This document shows, piece by piece, positions 48,242 to 59,304 of a stretch of DNA of 64,000 nucleotides. Within the stretch, counting starts at the first letter, position 1; every line of letters begins with the position of its first letter. The notes beneath the pieces are model-generated. The model did not search any database, had not been told where the DNA came from, and saw only the letters and a program-made list of their open reading frames with translations. The stretch lies in NCBI RefSeq assembly GCF_023656415.1, contig NZ_JAMOIL010000001.1, positions 62,001 to 126,000 of the forward strand. Direction: 5' to 3'. This DNA comes from Nocardioides bruguierae. Lineage in GTDB: Bacteria; Actinomycetota; Actinomycetes; Propionibacteriales; Nocardioidaceae. The translations under genes were made by a program, and so were the position numbers.

Positions 48242-49588
48242 CTACTTCTCGGTGACGGTGAACCCCTGCTCCTGCGCGTAGGAGACGACCTGGTCCTGGA
48301 GGTCGTCCAGGGCCGTCGCGGGGTCGGTCTCGCCCTGGTTGACGGCGGTCAGCTGCTCGGTGAGCTTGTCGTAGGAGAAGTTCTGGAAGGGGCTGAACGT
48401 GAAGCCCTCGTAGCCGGCCGCGGCGTCGAGGAAGACGTCGGCGTTGATCTTCTGCCCACCGAAGAACGGGTACTCGAGGTCGCGGTAGTAGTCGGACTCG
48501 AGCACGGGCCGCCAGAGCGGGAAGAGAGCGCCCTCCTCGATGCCGATCTTCCAGGCGTCCATGGTGCCGAAGATCTCCGTGGCCACCTGTGCCGAGAGCT
48601 CCTGGTCGGAGGCCTGGCTGGTGACGGCGAACGCGGAGCCGCCCCAGTTGACCTGCACCGGGTCGGAGGCGTCCCACTGGGGGAGCGGCGCGGCGCGCCA
48701 CTCGGCCTTGGCGTCGGCGCCCGAGAGCCCGTTCAGGTAGCCGGGGCCCCAGGCCGCGGCGAGGTAGGCGGCGTAGGTGCCGTCGACCAGCTTGGTGTTG
48801 TAGTCCGGCGTGAACGCCTCGTCCGTGGCCACGACGCCTTCCTGGGCCAGCTCGTCCCAGTACTCCAGGACCTCCTTGGAACCGTCGTCGGCGAGGCCGA
48901 TGGTGACGTCCTGCGGGGTCTGGAGGTCGTACTCGTACGGGGAGGCGCCCTTCTGGGCGAACAGCGCCTGGACGAAGGCGCGGCCGTTCGTGGGGAAGTC
49001 GGCGATCGTCCCCGGGAAGCCGGCCTTCTTCAGCTGGCGGGCTGCGTCGGCGAACTCGGCCCAGGTGGTCGGGACGGCGACGTCGTACTTCTCGAAGATG
49101 TCCTTGCGGTAGAGCATGCCCATCGGGCCACCGTCGACAGGGATGGCGTACACGGCCGATCCGCTGCTGACGTCGCGCCACGCGCCCTCGGTGTAGTCGC
49201 CCTCGACCTCGTCGGCGCCGAACTCGGTGAGGTCGACGAGGGCCTCGCGGATCGCGAAGCTCGTGATGACCTCGGACTCGAGCATGATGACGTCGGGGGC
49301 GCCCTTGCCCGCCTCGATCGCGGTGGAGAACTTGGTGTACTCGTCGTTGCCCTGGCCCGCGTTGGTCCAGCAGACCTGCACGTCGGAGTGGGTCTCGTTG
49401 TACAGGTCCACGACCTGCTCGAACGCCGGGTACCAGGCCCAGACCGTGACCTGGGGCGCGTCGGCCTCGACGATCTCGTTGGTGCAGCTGGCCTTGGCGC
49501 TGGTCGCGCCTCCGCTGCTGTCGCCACACCCGCTGAGCATCGTGGCGGCGACCGCAGCCACCGCCAGTGCTGTCGACATGCGCTTCAT
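48242..49588 (-). CDS. Sugar ABC transporter substrate-binding lipoprotein
   Basis: 448 residues from ATG 49588, with GGAGGGAAA upstream. A lipoprotein signal (KRMSTALAVAAVAATMLSGC) gives a lipid-anchored Cys. VTVWAWYPAFEQVVDLYNET is the typical first motif of family 1 binding proteins, and YAIPVDGGPMGMLYRKDIFE the domain hinge. It captures an arabino-oligosaccharide or related sugar outside the cell. First gene of the operon; a LacI-type operator lies 70 bp upstream. Confidence 0.93.
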   Translation of the reverse strand: MKRMSTALAVAAVAATMLSGCGDSSGGATSAKASCTNEIVEADAPQVTVWAWYPAFEQVVDLYNETHSDVQVCWTNAGQGNDEYTKFSTAIEAGKGAPDVIMLESEVITSFAIREALVDLTEFGADEVEGDYTEGAWRDVSSGSAVYAIPVDGGPMGMLYRKDIFEKYDVAVPTTWAEFADAARQLKKAGFPGTIADFPTNGRAFVQALFAQKGASPYEYDLQTPQDVTIGLADDGSKEVLEYWDELAQEGVVATDEAFTPDYNTKLVDGTYAAYLAAAWGPGYLNGLSGADAKAEWRAAPLPQWDASDPVQVNWGGSAFAVTSQASDQELSAQVATEIFGTMDAWKIGIEEGALFPLWRPVLESDYYRDLEYPFFGGQKINADVFLDAAAGYEGFTFSPFQNFSYDKLTEQLTAVNQGETDPATALDDLQDQVVSYAQEQGFTVTEK

Positions 49589-49660
49589 TGCGATTTCCCT
49601 CCGGTGCAGTGTCATCAGAGCAGCACGTCGGACGGGCGTTGCATGCGTCGACCAGCTGCG

Positions 49661-49690
49661 TTTACAACGTTGTAGGTAAACGTTGTAAAG
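49661..49690. promoter_or_regulatory. LacI-type operator
   Basis: TTTACAACGTTGTA (49661-49674) contains the palindrome TACAACGTTGTA, and TAAACGTTGTAAAG (49677-49690) repeats the half-site AACGTTGTAAA in inverse. The central C-G step is typical for LacI/GalR proteins. It lies between the binding-protein gene and the regulator gene. Confidence 0.75.
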
Positions 49691-49781
49691 CAGATTTTGG
49701 ATGTGACCGGCGCCACTGTCAAGGGCGAGGTCGGTGTTCGACAGCCGTCGTCGGCGGCGTGGCCGGACCGCCTGCGGTCGG

Positions 49782-50789
49782 TCAGCCGGTGGCGGTCGAC
49801 TCGCGTGCCACCACCGAGAACGGTGCAGCGATCTCGCGCGGAGGGCTGGCGAGCCCGTTCATGCGTTCGACGAGCACCTCCACCGCCCGGCGCGCGATCT
49901 CGGCGCGGCCGGGGTCGATGGTGGAGAGGGTGGGCTGGCTGTACCGGGTCTCGTCCACGTCGTCGAAGCCGATGATCGCCACGTCCTCCGGGACCCGCAG
50001 GCCGGCGTCGAGCAGGACGCGCATCGCGCCGAGCGCGAGGGAGTCGTTGAAGGCGACGACCCCGTCGAACGTGACGCCCCTGGCCACCACCTCTCGCATC
50101 GCCTCGGCCCCGTCGACACGGTGCCAGCGGCCGACGTGGGTCACCAGGTCCGGGTCGAAGGGCACGCCGGCTGCCTCCAGGGCCTCCCGATAGCCGTGCA
50201 GCCGCAGACCCGCCGAGCCGAGGACCTCGCCCTCGTGCGCACCCAGGGCGAGCAGGCGCCGCCGACCGCGCTCGAGCAGGTGCTCGGTCGCCGCCTTGGC
50301 ACCCTCGGCGTTCTGGATGGTCACGTGGTCGGCCGGGCCGTGGAAGATCCGGTCGCCGAGCAGGACGAGGGGGACTGGGACGTCGATCTGGTCGGCGTCC
50401 TCGAGGTCGAGGTTGAGGACGCTGTAGATGACCCCGTCCGCCGCGCGCTGCCGCAGTCCGTGCAGCGTCTGCAGCTCCTGCTCGCGCTCGCCGGTCAGCT
50501 GCTCGATCAGCACCGTGAGGCCGTGCTCGGCCGCAGCCCGCATGACGTCGTCGGCGAGCTCGGCGAAGTAGGGGTTGCGCAGGTCGGGCATGACCAGGCT
50601 GATCGCACCGGAGCGCCCCGAGCGCAGGTTGCGCGCAGCCTTGTTCGGCACGTAGTCGAGCTCGGCGATGGCAGCACGCACCCGCTCGCGCGTGGACTCG
50701 CGGATGTGCGGGTAGTCGTTGACCACGTTCGACACGGTCTTGATGGAGACGCCCGCGAGGCGGGCGACGTCGTGCATGGTCGGCGACAC
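49782..50789 (-). CDS. LacI-family transcriptional regulator of the arabinoside operon
   Basis: 335 residues from GTG 50789 (ATG 50777 also possible). MHDVARLAGVSIKTVSNVVN is the HTH, NKAARNLRSGRSGAISLVMP the hinge, and the rest a periplasmic-binding-like sensor (LGDRIFHGPADHVTIQNAEG, VAIIGFDDVDETRYSQPTLS). It should bind the palindromes at 49661-49690 and release them on binding arabinose or an arabinoside. Transcribed in the same direction as the operon. Confidence 0.92.
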   Translation of the reverse strand: MSPTMHDVARLAGVSIKTVSNVVNDYPHIRESTRERVRAAIAELDYVPNKAARNLRSGRSGAISLVMPDLRNPYFAELADDVMRAAAEHGLTVLIEQLTGEREQELQTLHGLRQRAADGVIYSVLNLDLEDADQIDVPVPLVLLGDRIFHGPADHVTIQNAEGAKAATEHLLERGRRRLLALGAHEGEVLGSAGLRLHGYREALEAAGVPFDPDLVTHVGRWHRVDGAEAMREVVARGVTFDGVVAFNDSLALGAMRVLLDAGLRVPEDVAIIGFDDVDETRYSQPTLSTIDPGRAEIARRAVEVLVERMNGLASPPREIAAPFSVVARESTATG

Positions 50790-50849
50790 GGGCTGACCTT
50801 CCTACGGAGGAGCGTCAGACTACAACCCCGGCGCGGCCGCAGGAGGCGG

Positions 50850-51734
50850 TCATCCCGCCGCGACCATCCCCACCGCGACGGCGCAGAGCACCAGCCCGGC
50901 CCCCTGGGCCCGGTGCACCCGCTCGCGCAGGACCAGGGCCGCGAGCGCCACGGTGAAGGCCGGGTAGAGCGAGGCGATGACTGCGACGACCGTGAGGTAG
51001 CCGCCCTGGGAGGCGAGCAGGAAGGCGGTGGTGGCACCGGCGGCCAGGACACCGGCCGCAGCCGCGGCCAGGGTGCCGCGCGACTCGCGGCGTCCCGGCA
51101 GCCAGTGGGCGTGCACGACGACCGCGGCGACGACCGTGATCAGGGCCGCCACGAGGTGGTTGAGGGCGACGGGCAGCAGCCCCGCCTCGTCCGGGACCTG
51201 GGCGAGGCCGACGAACAGGATGCCGAAGCCGGCCCCGGCCAGGAGGCCGTCGCGCAGGGGACCGGCGGTGGCGCCGCCCCCGCCCTCCGACGGCTCGCGG
51301 GCGACCAGCCAGATCCCGGGCAGCGCCGCGACGATGCCGAGCCCGACCAGCACGCCCGGGCGCTCACCGAGGCTGAGGCCGACCACGACCGGGAGCACGG
51401 CGGCGCCGACGCCGGAGACGGGGGCGACCACTCCCATCCGGCCGGTGGACAGGCCGCGGTAGAGGAACACCGCGCCGAGCCCGCCGCCCGTACCCGCCAC
51501 CACGGCCCACAGCAGGTCGACCCCGTCGGGTGCGCCGCCGCGCACCAGCGACAGCACCCCGATGAGGACGGCGGCCGTCAGTTGCCCGACGAACGCGACC
51601 GCCCACGGGGTGGTGCGGGTGGCGGCCCGCCCGCCGATGAAGTCGGAGAGCCCGTAGGCGAAGGCGCTGGCGAGAGCGAGGAGGACGGCCACCCGCCCAT
51701 CCAACCTGGCGGCGGCGCGGCGGCTGGGCCCCAC
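50850..51734 (-). CDS. EamA/DMT-family exporter
   Basis: 294 residues with ten hydrophobic helices in two EamA repeats: VAVLLALASAFAYGLSDFIG and LRDGLLAGAGFGILFVGLAQ start them, and VIASLYPAFTVALAALVLRE ends the second with the family's P-x-x-x-x-x-x-x-x-(L/E)R motif. It exports small metabolites; the substrate is unknown. Start not certain: the frame opens at 51734, but a start a few codons in is possible. Confidence 0.85.
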   Translation of the reverse strand: MGPSRRAAARLDGRVAVLLALASAFAYGLSDFIGGRAATRTTPWAVAFVGQLTAAVLIGVLSLVRGGAPDGVDLLWAVVAGTGGGLGAVFLYRGLSTGRMGVVAPVSGVGAAVLPVVVGLSLGERPGVLVGLGIVAALPGIWLVAREPSEGGGGATAGPLRDGLLAGAGFGILFVGLAQVPDEAGLLPVALNHLVAALITVVAAVVVHAHWLPGRRESRGTLAAAAAGVLAAGATTAFLLASQGGYLTVVAVIASLYPAFTVALAALVLRERVHRAQGAGLVLCAVAVGMVAAG

Positions 51735-51774
51735 CCGGCATGCGGACCGCTGACAGGCGTGACGTCGAGTCGGG

Positions 51775-52104
51775 CTAGTCGAGCGAGCCGGACCGTTCGT
51801 GCGAGCTCGTGCGCAGTGCGAGCCGCACGCCGACGCCGGCGGCGGAGACGACGACGCAGAACCAGCCGGCGACGTGCAGGAGGCCCAGGACCACGGCCGC
51901 GACGGAGAGATCGGCGCCGGCCTCCGTCGCGGAGTCGAACGAGCCGGCCATCAACCAGCGCAGGCCCAGCAGCGCGACGCCGGCCACCAACCAGGTGCGG
52001 ACGTCGGCCAGGACGGGGTCCCGAGGTCGCTTCTCCTCCGGGCCGGCACCGGCGGAGGTGAGGCGCTGGAGGGCCTCGTTGCGTTCGTCGGGGGAGCTGG
52101 GCAC
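51775..52104 (-). CDS. Small membrane protein of unknown function
   Basis: 109 residues. A hydrophilic start (PSSPDERNEALQRLTSAGAG) precedes two membrane helices (VRTWLVAGVALLGLRWLMAG and AAVVLGLLHVAGWFCVVVSA). No family recognised. Separate from the EamA gene by 40 bp. Confidence 0.6.
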   Translation of the reverse strand: MPSSPDERNEALQRLTSAGAGPEEKRPRDPVLADVRTWLVAGVALLGLRWLMAGSFDSATEAGADLSVAAVVLGLLHVAGWFCVVVSAAGVGVRLALRTSSHERSGSLD

Positions 52105-52147
52105 GGCGTCAGGCTATCCCCACCGTCCGGTCCGACCCCGGGAACGA

Positions 52148-52185
52148 CACGAGGCCCCGGGACCGTGCGGTCCGGGGGCCTCGTG
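52148..52185. terminator. Long hairpin after the DUF7455 gene
   Basis: 52148-52164 pairs with 52169-52185 over 17 positions with one mismatch (arms begin CACGAGGCCCC) across a four-base loop. It follows the leftward DUF7455 gene by 23 bp. Confidence 0.75.
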
Positions 52186-52207
52186 TGGTGTGTCGGTACC
52201 TGCGGGC

Positions 52208-52432
52208 TCAGGCCTCGTCGGAGGGAGCGGGCTCGCCGGTGAGCTTGTGGGTCTCGTCCTGGACCGTGGCCGCCATGGCCTTGATCTTGTCGCCGTGCTC
52301 GCGGGCGTGGTGGGCGCAGAAGAGCAGCTCACCGCCGCTCTGGAGCTCGACGCGGAGGTAGGCCTGCGCGCCGCACCGGTCGCAGCGGTCGGCAGCGGTC
52401 AGCGAGGGGCTGGGGGCAACTGCAGTGGTCAC
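52208..52432 (-). CDS. DUF7455 protein, conserved actinobacterial
   Basis: 74 residues from GTG 52432; upstream codons in frame are not conserved in character. TAADRCDRCGAQAYLRVELQ and LLFCAHHAREHGDKIK give a Cys-x2-Cys...Cys-x2-His zinc-binding site, as in this family, whose gene is commonly found between the principal sigma factor and parE. Function unknown. Confidence 0.8.
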   Translation of the reverse strand: MTTAVAPSPSLTAADRCDRCGAQAYLRVELQSGGELLFCAHHAREHGDKIKAMAATVQDETHKLTGEPAPSDEA

Positions 52433-52882
52433 AATCGGCCTCGTTTCTTGGTCGCTCGGTGTGGTGCACAACGTCCGGGGAGTCGCGGGTGTTCCCGTGT
52501 TCTCCGTCGCCGTGCCCGACCTCATGATCGGCACCCGGTGGTGCGTCTTGACGGGTCTCGCCTCAACCATCGTGCCAGGTCTGACAATTCCCGTCCGGAC
52601 TTCGTCGTCCCGGACGACCGGCAGCCTCCGCAGGGAGCGTTCCGTCCGTCCACCCAGTCTGAACCCCCAGGAGCCACTTGGGGAGGTGACGAGGGTCTCG
52701 TCCTCGCAACTGTGTCCCGTTCGTGATCCTCGGGTGCTCGTCGATCACGCTAGACCGAGGACGAAGGGCGAGCCTCCACCCCGAACCGGCGTGTCGTACG
52801 TAGGTTCGTAACCTGTTCCCCGAGCGGATGGGATCGAACCCACCCGTCCGTACCAGGGTTTCGCACCGCCCCGACCGGGGCG
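52433..52882. other. 450-bp divergent promoter region
   Basis: Between DUF7455 (leftward) and parE (rightward). It contains an inverted repeat around 52592-52622 (GTCCGGAC / GTCCCGGAC) and a TACGTAGG...GTAACCT stretch near 52797-52811 that could be the parE promoter. I see no gene in it. Confidence 0.45.
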
Positions 52883-54982
<2,100 letters not shown>

Positions 54983-54987
54983 GCCCC

Positions 54988-55135
54988 GCCGAGTCGGCAG
55001 CAACTTTCACGAAGGGCCCAGGAAAGTTGTTGCGGCGCGGGGGGGGGGGGGGGGGGGCGCGCCACCCGCCCCCTGCCCCCCGCCGTGTCGCAACAAACTT
55101 CCCCGAAGGCCAATGAAAGTTGCTGCCGACTCGGC
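54988..55135. repeat. Nested inverted repeat around a 19-G run
   Basis: Outer arms of 21 bp are perfect (54988-55008 and 55115-55135). Inside each, a second, imperfect hairpin pairs GCAGCAACTTTC with GGAAAGTTGTTGC on the left (loop CGAAGGGCCC) and CGCAACAAACTT with AAAGTTGCTGCC on the right (loop CGAAGGCC). The halves meet at a run of 19 G (55039-55057) then a C-rich stretch. It follows parE and precedes the GH3 lipoprotein gene. Confidence 0.8.
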
Positions 55136-55175
55136 GGCTGGGTCGGCGGTCGTCGCCGGGCATGATGGTCCGGCC

Positions 55176-56933
55176 ATGGCCAGACCCACACCGCGCAGCC
55201 TCCTCGCGCTGGTCGCAGCCGCGCTGCTGGTGACGACGGCTGCCTGCACGGGTTCCGAGGACGCCGGCCCGGCCGATCGATCGGGGAGCAGCCGCACGCA
55301 GGAGGCGGAGACGCCTCGTCCGACGCCCTCGGAGCGCCTGGGGCTGGCGACCGGGTGGGGCCCGAGCCGCGCCCAGCTCGATGCCGCTGCCCGGGACGCG
55401 CGGCGGCTCAGCGTCGACGAGCTGGCCGGCCAGGTGGTGGTCGCCCGCTGGCCCAGCGGCACGCAGGCCCCCGTGCGCTACCTCAACCGCCTGCACCTGG
55501 GCGGGGTGGTCGCCTTCGACGACAACATCGAGGACAGCGCCGCCGGCGACCGGGTGCTGAGCACCCAGCTGCGCGTCCTCCAGCGGCAGGCGCAGGTCGA
55601 CTGGCCGCTGTTCCTCGGGGTCGACCAGGAGGGCGGCACCGTCACCCGGGTCACGCAGGACGTCACCCCGCTGCCGTCCTTCATGACCACCGGGGCCGCC
55701 CACGACGTCGCGCTCACCCGCACCGCCTGGCAGGGGATCGGCTCCGAGCTGGCCGGGCTCGGCTTCACCGTGGACCTCGCCCCGGTCGCCGACGTCACCT
55801 CCGGCACCAGCGACGCGATCATCCGCTCCCGGGCCGCCGCCGGGGACCCGGCACCGGCCTCCCGGCAGGCGCGCGCCGCCGCCCAGGGCCTCCTGGACGC
55901 CGGCGTCCTGCCCACCCTCAAGCACTTCCCGGGACACGGTGGACTGAGCACCGACAGCCACGTCGGGCTGCCGGTCCAGCGCGCGAGGCTGCGCGCCCTG
56001 CGCGAGACCGACCTCCTGCCGTTCACCGACGCGATCGACGCGGGCCTGCCCGCGATCATGGTGGGTCACATCGCGCTGCAGGCGGTCGACCCCGGCACCC
56101 CGGCCTCGGTGTCGCGCCCGGTGATCACCGGGCTCCTGCGGCAGCGGCTGGGCTTCGAGGGGCTCGTCGTCTCGGACGCCCTCGACATGGCCGGGGTCGC
56201 CGGCGTCCAGGGCCCGCCCGCCGTGGCGTTCCTGCGCGCCGGCGGCGACGTCGTCCTCATGCCGCCCGACGCCGAGGTCGCCCACGACACCCTCGTGCGG
56301 GCCGTGCGGCAGGGGACCCTCAGCCGCGGTCGGCTCGAGCAGGCGGCCGCCCGGATGATCGCCACCCTGCGCTGGTCACGGCGTCAGGCCGGCGAGGCGG
56401 GGGCGGCAGAGGGCACGGTCGGCGCTCGCCAGGCGGTGCGCGACCTCAGCCGGGCCGCCATCACGGTGGTGGCGGGGAAGTGCCGGGGCGCCCTGGTCAC
56501 CGGCCGGGTCGTGCCGCTCGGCAGCAGCAGCGACGTCCGCCGGTTCGAGGCCGCCGCGCAGGAGGCGGGGCTGGCTCTGGGGAGGATTCGTCAGGTGCGC
56601 GAGCCCCGGCCCGAGCGGACGGGCAACAGGAAGCGGGACCGCCGCCGGCTCCAGCAGTGGCGCCGCACGCCGCCGCGCACGGTCGTGGGCGGCACGCCGG
56701 TGCACCTCGTGGGCAGCGACGGCGTGGTGCCCGGGCCGCAGCCCGACCGCGGGGTGGTCGTGGCCACCGACGTCCCGTACGTGCTCGGCCGCACCGCAGC
56801 CCCGGTGCGGATCGCCACCTTCGGCGACACCCCGGCGGCCATGACGGCGCTGGCGGACGTCCTCACCGGGAGCCTGCGCGCGGAGGGCAGGCTCCCGGTG
56901 GACGTGGCAGGCGTGCCGCGCAGCGCCTGCTGA
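55176..56933 (+). CDS. GH3 beta-N-acetylhexosaminidase-like lipoprotein (NagZ type)
   Basis: 585 residues from ATG 55176. A lipoprotein signal RSLLALVAAALLVTTAAC gives the acylated Cys. The GH3 barrel has PLFLGVDQEGGTVTRV, GFTVDLAPVADVT, LKHFPGHGGLSTDSHVGLP (the KH(F)PGHG...D-x-H catalytic loop) and GLVVSDALDMAGV with the nucleophile Asp. A C-terminal (alpha/beta) domain follows, with basic stretch TGNRKRDRRRLQQW. It probably trims GlcNAc from cell-wall fragments outside the membrane. An in-frame ATG at 55113 lies inside the inverted repeat and would spoil the signal peptide. Confidence 0.88.
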   Translation: MARPTPRSLLALVAAALLVTTAACTGSEDAGPADRSGSSRTQEAETPRPTPSERLGLATGWGPSRAQLDAAARDARRLSVDELAGQVVVARWPSGTQAPVRYLNRLHLGGVVAFDDNIEDSAAGDRVLSTQLRVLQRQAQVDWPLFLGVDQEGGTVTRVTQDVTPLPSFMTTGAAHDVALTRTAWQGIGSELAGLGFTVDLAPVADVTSGTSDAIIRSRAAAGDPAPASRQARAAAQGLLDAGVLPTLKHFPGHGGLSTDSHVGLPVQRARLRALRETDLLPFTDAIDAGLPAIMVGHIALQAVDPGTPASVSRPVITGLLRQRLGFEGLVVSDALDMAGVAGVQGPPAVAFLRAGGDVVLMPPDAEVAHDTLVRAVRQGTLSRGRLEQAAARMIATLRWSRRQAGEAGAAEGTVGARQAVRDLSRAAITVVAGKCRGALVTGRVVPLGSSSDVRRFEAAAQEAGLALGRIRQVREPRPERTGNRKRDRRRLQQWRRTPPRTVVGGTPVHLVGSDGVVPGPQPDRGVVVATDVPYVLGRTAAPVRIATFGDTPAAMTALADVLTGSLRAEGRLPVDVAGVPRSAC

Positions 56934-56934
56934 C

Positions 56935-56957
56935 GCCCGCCGGTCAGGCAGGCGGGC
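56935..56957. terminator. Short convergent terminator
   Basis: GCCCGCC (56935-56941) pairs with GGCGGGC (56951-56957) between the convergent GH3 and carbonic anhydrase genes. Confidence 0.6.
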
Positions 56958-56960
56958 CGA

Positions 56961-57473
56961 TCAGAACTTCTGGTCGAGCAGGCCCGTGTCGACGTCGTAC
57001 ATGAAGCCGCCGACCTGCACGGTCTCCGGGATGAGCGGGTGGCTGCGCACGCGGTGCACGTCCATCCCGAGCGACTTCACCTGGTCGGTCACCACGTTGA
57101 ACGGGTGCCAGGTGACGTCGACGCCGGCGGACTCGCTGACCTTCTCGCGGATGAGCTCCTCGGAGTTGGTGCCCACGGCGCAGCGGGTGTGGGGCACGAT
57201 CATGATCCGCTTGACGTTGAGCAGGTGCACGCCGAGCACGAGCGCCTCGAGGGCGTTGTCGGACATGCGGGCGCCGGGGTTGCGGAAGATCTTGGCGTCG
57301 CCGAGCTCGAGGCCCAGCATCTTCAGCGGCTCGATGCGGCTGTCCATGCAGGTCACTATGCCGATGCCGGCCTTGGCGATGCCGTCGAAGCCCCCGGAGG
57401 TGAAGGTGGAGGCGTAGTCGCGGTTGGCCTCGAGGATGTCGTCGAAGCCCTGTGGGGTGCTCGTTTCACTCAC
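56961..57473 (-). CDS. Beta-carbonic anhydrase
   Basis: 170 residues from GTG 57473, which lies 7 nt after a -10-like TAACGT, so probably leaderless; ATG 57503 would add ten. Zinc ligands are in GIVTCMDSRIEP (Cys, with Asp-Arg dyad) and VPHTRCAV (His-x2-Cys). KIFRNPGARMSDNALEALVL is also typical. It interconverts CO2 and bicarbonate in the cytoplasm. Length matches the short Rv1284-like branch. Confidence 0.9.
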   Translation of the reverse strand: MSETSTPQGFDDILEANRDYASTFTSGGFDGIAKAGIGIVTCMDSRIEPLKMLGLELGDAKIFRNPGARMSDNALEALVLGVHLLNVKRIMIVPHTRCAVGTNSEELIREKVSESAGVDVTWHPFNVVTDQVKSLGMDVHRVRSHPLIPETVQVGGFMYDVDTGLLDQKF

Positions 57474-57492
57474 GGGCCCGACGTTAGTGGAA

Positions 57493-59304
57493 TCAGCGAC
57501 CATCAGTGGGTGAGGCCGAGGGGTGGGAATCCCCACCCGGGGTGGAGCCGACCAGCACGGAGCCCGCCGGCGCCCGGGTGCCGCGCAGGAGCACCAGCGC
57601 CCCCACGGCGGCCAGCAGCGCCAGCACCGCGGCACCGGCGAAGACGGTGCGCTCCTGGCTCAGCGCCGCCTCGCGCAGCAGGTCGGTCCACGCGTCGCAG
57701 CGGGCCGTGCCGTCCGCGCACACGGTCGCCGGGTCCGGCAGGTCCGCCTGGAGCGCGTAGTAGCGGCGCAGCCCGAGCGTGGTCAGGCCCGAGGCGCCCA
57801 GCAGCATGCCGACGCTCCGCGCGACGACGGCCAACGACGCCGCCAGCCCGTGGACGGCGGCGGGCGTGGCGTCCAGCACGGCCGCCGTCACCGGGGCGAC
57901 GGCGAGGCCGAAGCCCAGCCCGCCGACCAGCAGCGCGGCCGTGGACGCCCAGGACTCCAGGGCACCGGCGTCCCAGCGGGCCATCGCCACGAACGACAGG
58001 GCGGCGAGCACCATGCCGGTCGCGGCGACCGGCCCGGGCGCCAGGCGGTGCACCAGCCAACCACCCACCACGGCGCCGACCGGCACCGTCACCAGGAACC
58101 GCACCAGCACCAGGGCGGCGCCCAGCTGGGAGTCGGGGTAGATCGTCGTGCGGGCGAAGATCGGGACGTCGACCAGCGCCGCGATGAGCGCGCCGCCGAT
58201 GAGCAGGCTGACCACCAGCGACCCCCAGGCGGCCCGGTGGCGCAGGGCACCCCGCGGCACGAGGGGCGCGGGGGAGCGGCGCAGGTGGAAGACCAGCCCG
58301 GCCAGCGCGGCGGCGCCGAGCGCGAGGAACCACCAGCCCCGCGCCGACATGGCCTCGAGCTTCGGGTCGGTGGTCGAGAACGCCAGGACGACGGCGCCCA
58401 GCGCGGCTGCCAGCAGCAGCGCGCCCGAGACGTCCGCCTGCCGCAGCGAGGCAGCCCAGCCGCGCACGTCGAGCAGCGGGTCCGCGGCGGTGCGCAGCCG
58501 CACCACCAGCCCCACCGCCAGCGCGAGCACGACCAGGCCCAGCGGTGTCACCCAGTCCCCGCCACCGGGCACCAGCGGCACCCACAGCAGCCCCACCGTG
58601 AGGTCGGAGTACAGGGGGCCGGGTGGGTACCAGAGGACCACCACGCCGGCGGTCAGCAACACCAGCAGCACCGCGGAGAGCCGGTCGGGCCGGCGTCGGT
58701 CGCGCACCGGGCCGGCCGACCAGCGCAGCAGCACCGCCAGGCCCAGGCCGACGACCAGGTTGAGCGCGAAGATGACCCGCCAGTCCGCCACGGCGAGGAC
58801 GGCGGCGCCCAGGAGCGGCCCCAGCAGCGCGCCCGTCTCCTGCGCGCCGGAGACCAGGCCGAGCGGGAGACCGCGTCGCTCGGGCGGGTACCGGTCGGCC
58901 ACCAGCGCCAGGGTCGCCGGCACGAGGCCGCCGGCGCCGACGCCCTGGAGGAACCGTCCGGTGACCAGAGTCGGCATGTCGGGTGCCAGCCCCGTGACCA
59001 GCGAGCCCAGCGCGAACCCGATGAGGCAGGCGGAGAGCACCGGGAGCCGGCCGCGCATGTCGGCCAGGCGCCCGATCAGGGGCAGGATCGCCACGTAGCC
59101 CAGCAGGAACCCGGAGATGATGGGCGCGGCCCGCTGCAGCTGGTCGGGGGAGAGCCCGACCCCCTGCATCATGTCGACCAGCGCGAGCACCACCACGTAG
59201 GTGTCGGCGGCGGTGAAGCCCACCGCCACGGTCGCCAGCGCCAGGGTGCCCCGCGAGACCGGCTTGCGCGGCACGCCCACGGGGCCGGGCTGGGCCGCGC
59301 TCAC
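57493..59304 (-). CDS. MFS transporter of the P55 (LprG partner) type
   Basis: 603 residues, fourteen hydrophobic helices. VGFTAADTYVVVLALVDMMQ and GRLADMRGRLPVLSACLIGF (loop 2-3 motif) and GAQETGALLGPLLGAAVLAV (motif C-like) mark a DHA2-type major facilitator. Its 4-bp overlap with an LprG-like lipoprotein gene identifies it as P55, which with LprG exports triacylglycerides and lipoglycans to the envelope. Drug efflux is a secondary phenotype in mycobacteria. Confidence 0.85.
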   Translation of the reverse strand: MSAAQPGPVGVPRKPVSRGTLALATVAVGFTAADTYVVVLALVDMMQGVGLSPDQLQRAAPIISGFLLGYVAILPLIGRLADMRGRLPVLSACLIGFALGSLVTGLAPDMPTLVTGRFLQGVGAGGLVPATLALVADRYPPERRGLPLGLVSGAQETGALLGPLLGAAVLAVADWRVIFALNLVVGLGLAVLLRWSAGPVRDRRRPDRLSAVLLVLLTAGVVVLWYPPGPLYSDLTVGLLWVPLVPGGGDWVTPLGLVVLALAVGLVVRLRTAADPLLDVRGWAASLRQADVSGALLLAAALGAVVLAFSTTDPKLEAMSARGWWFLALGAAALAGLVFHLRRSPAPLVPRGALRHRAAWGSLVVSLLIGGALIAALVDVPIFARTTIYPDSQLGAALVLVRFLVTVPVGAVVGGWLVHRLAPGPVAATGMVLAALSFVAMARWDAGALESWASTAALLVGGLGFGLAVAPVTAAVLDATPAAVHGLAASLAVVARSVGMLLGASGLTTLGLRRYYALQADLPDPATVCADGTARCDAWTDLLREAALSQERTVFAGAAVLALLAAVGALVLLRGTRAPAGSVLVGSTPGGDSHPSASPTDGR

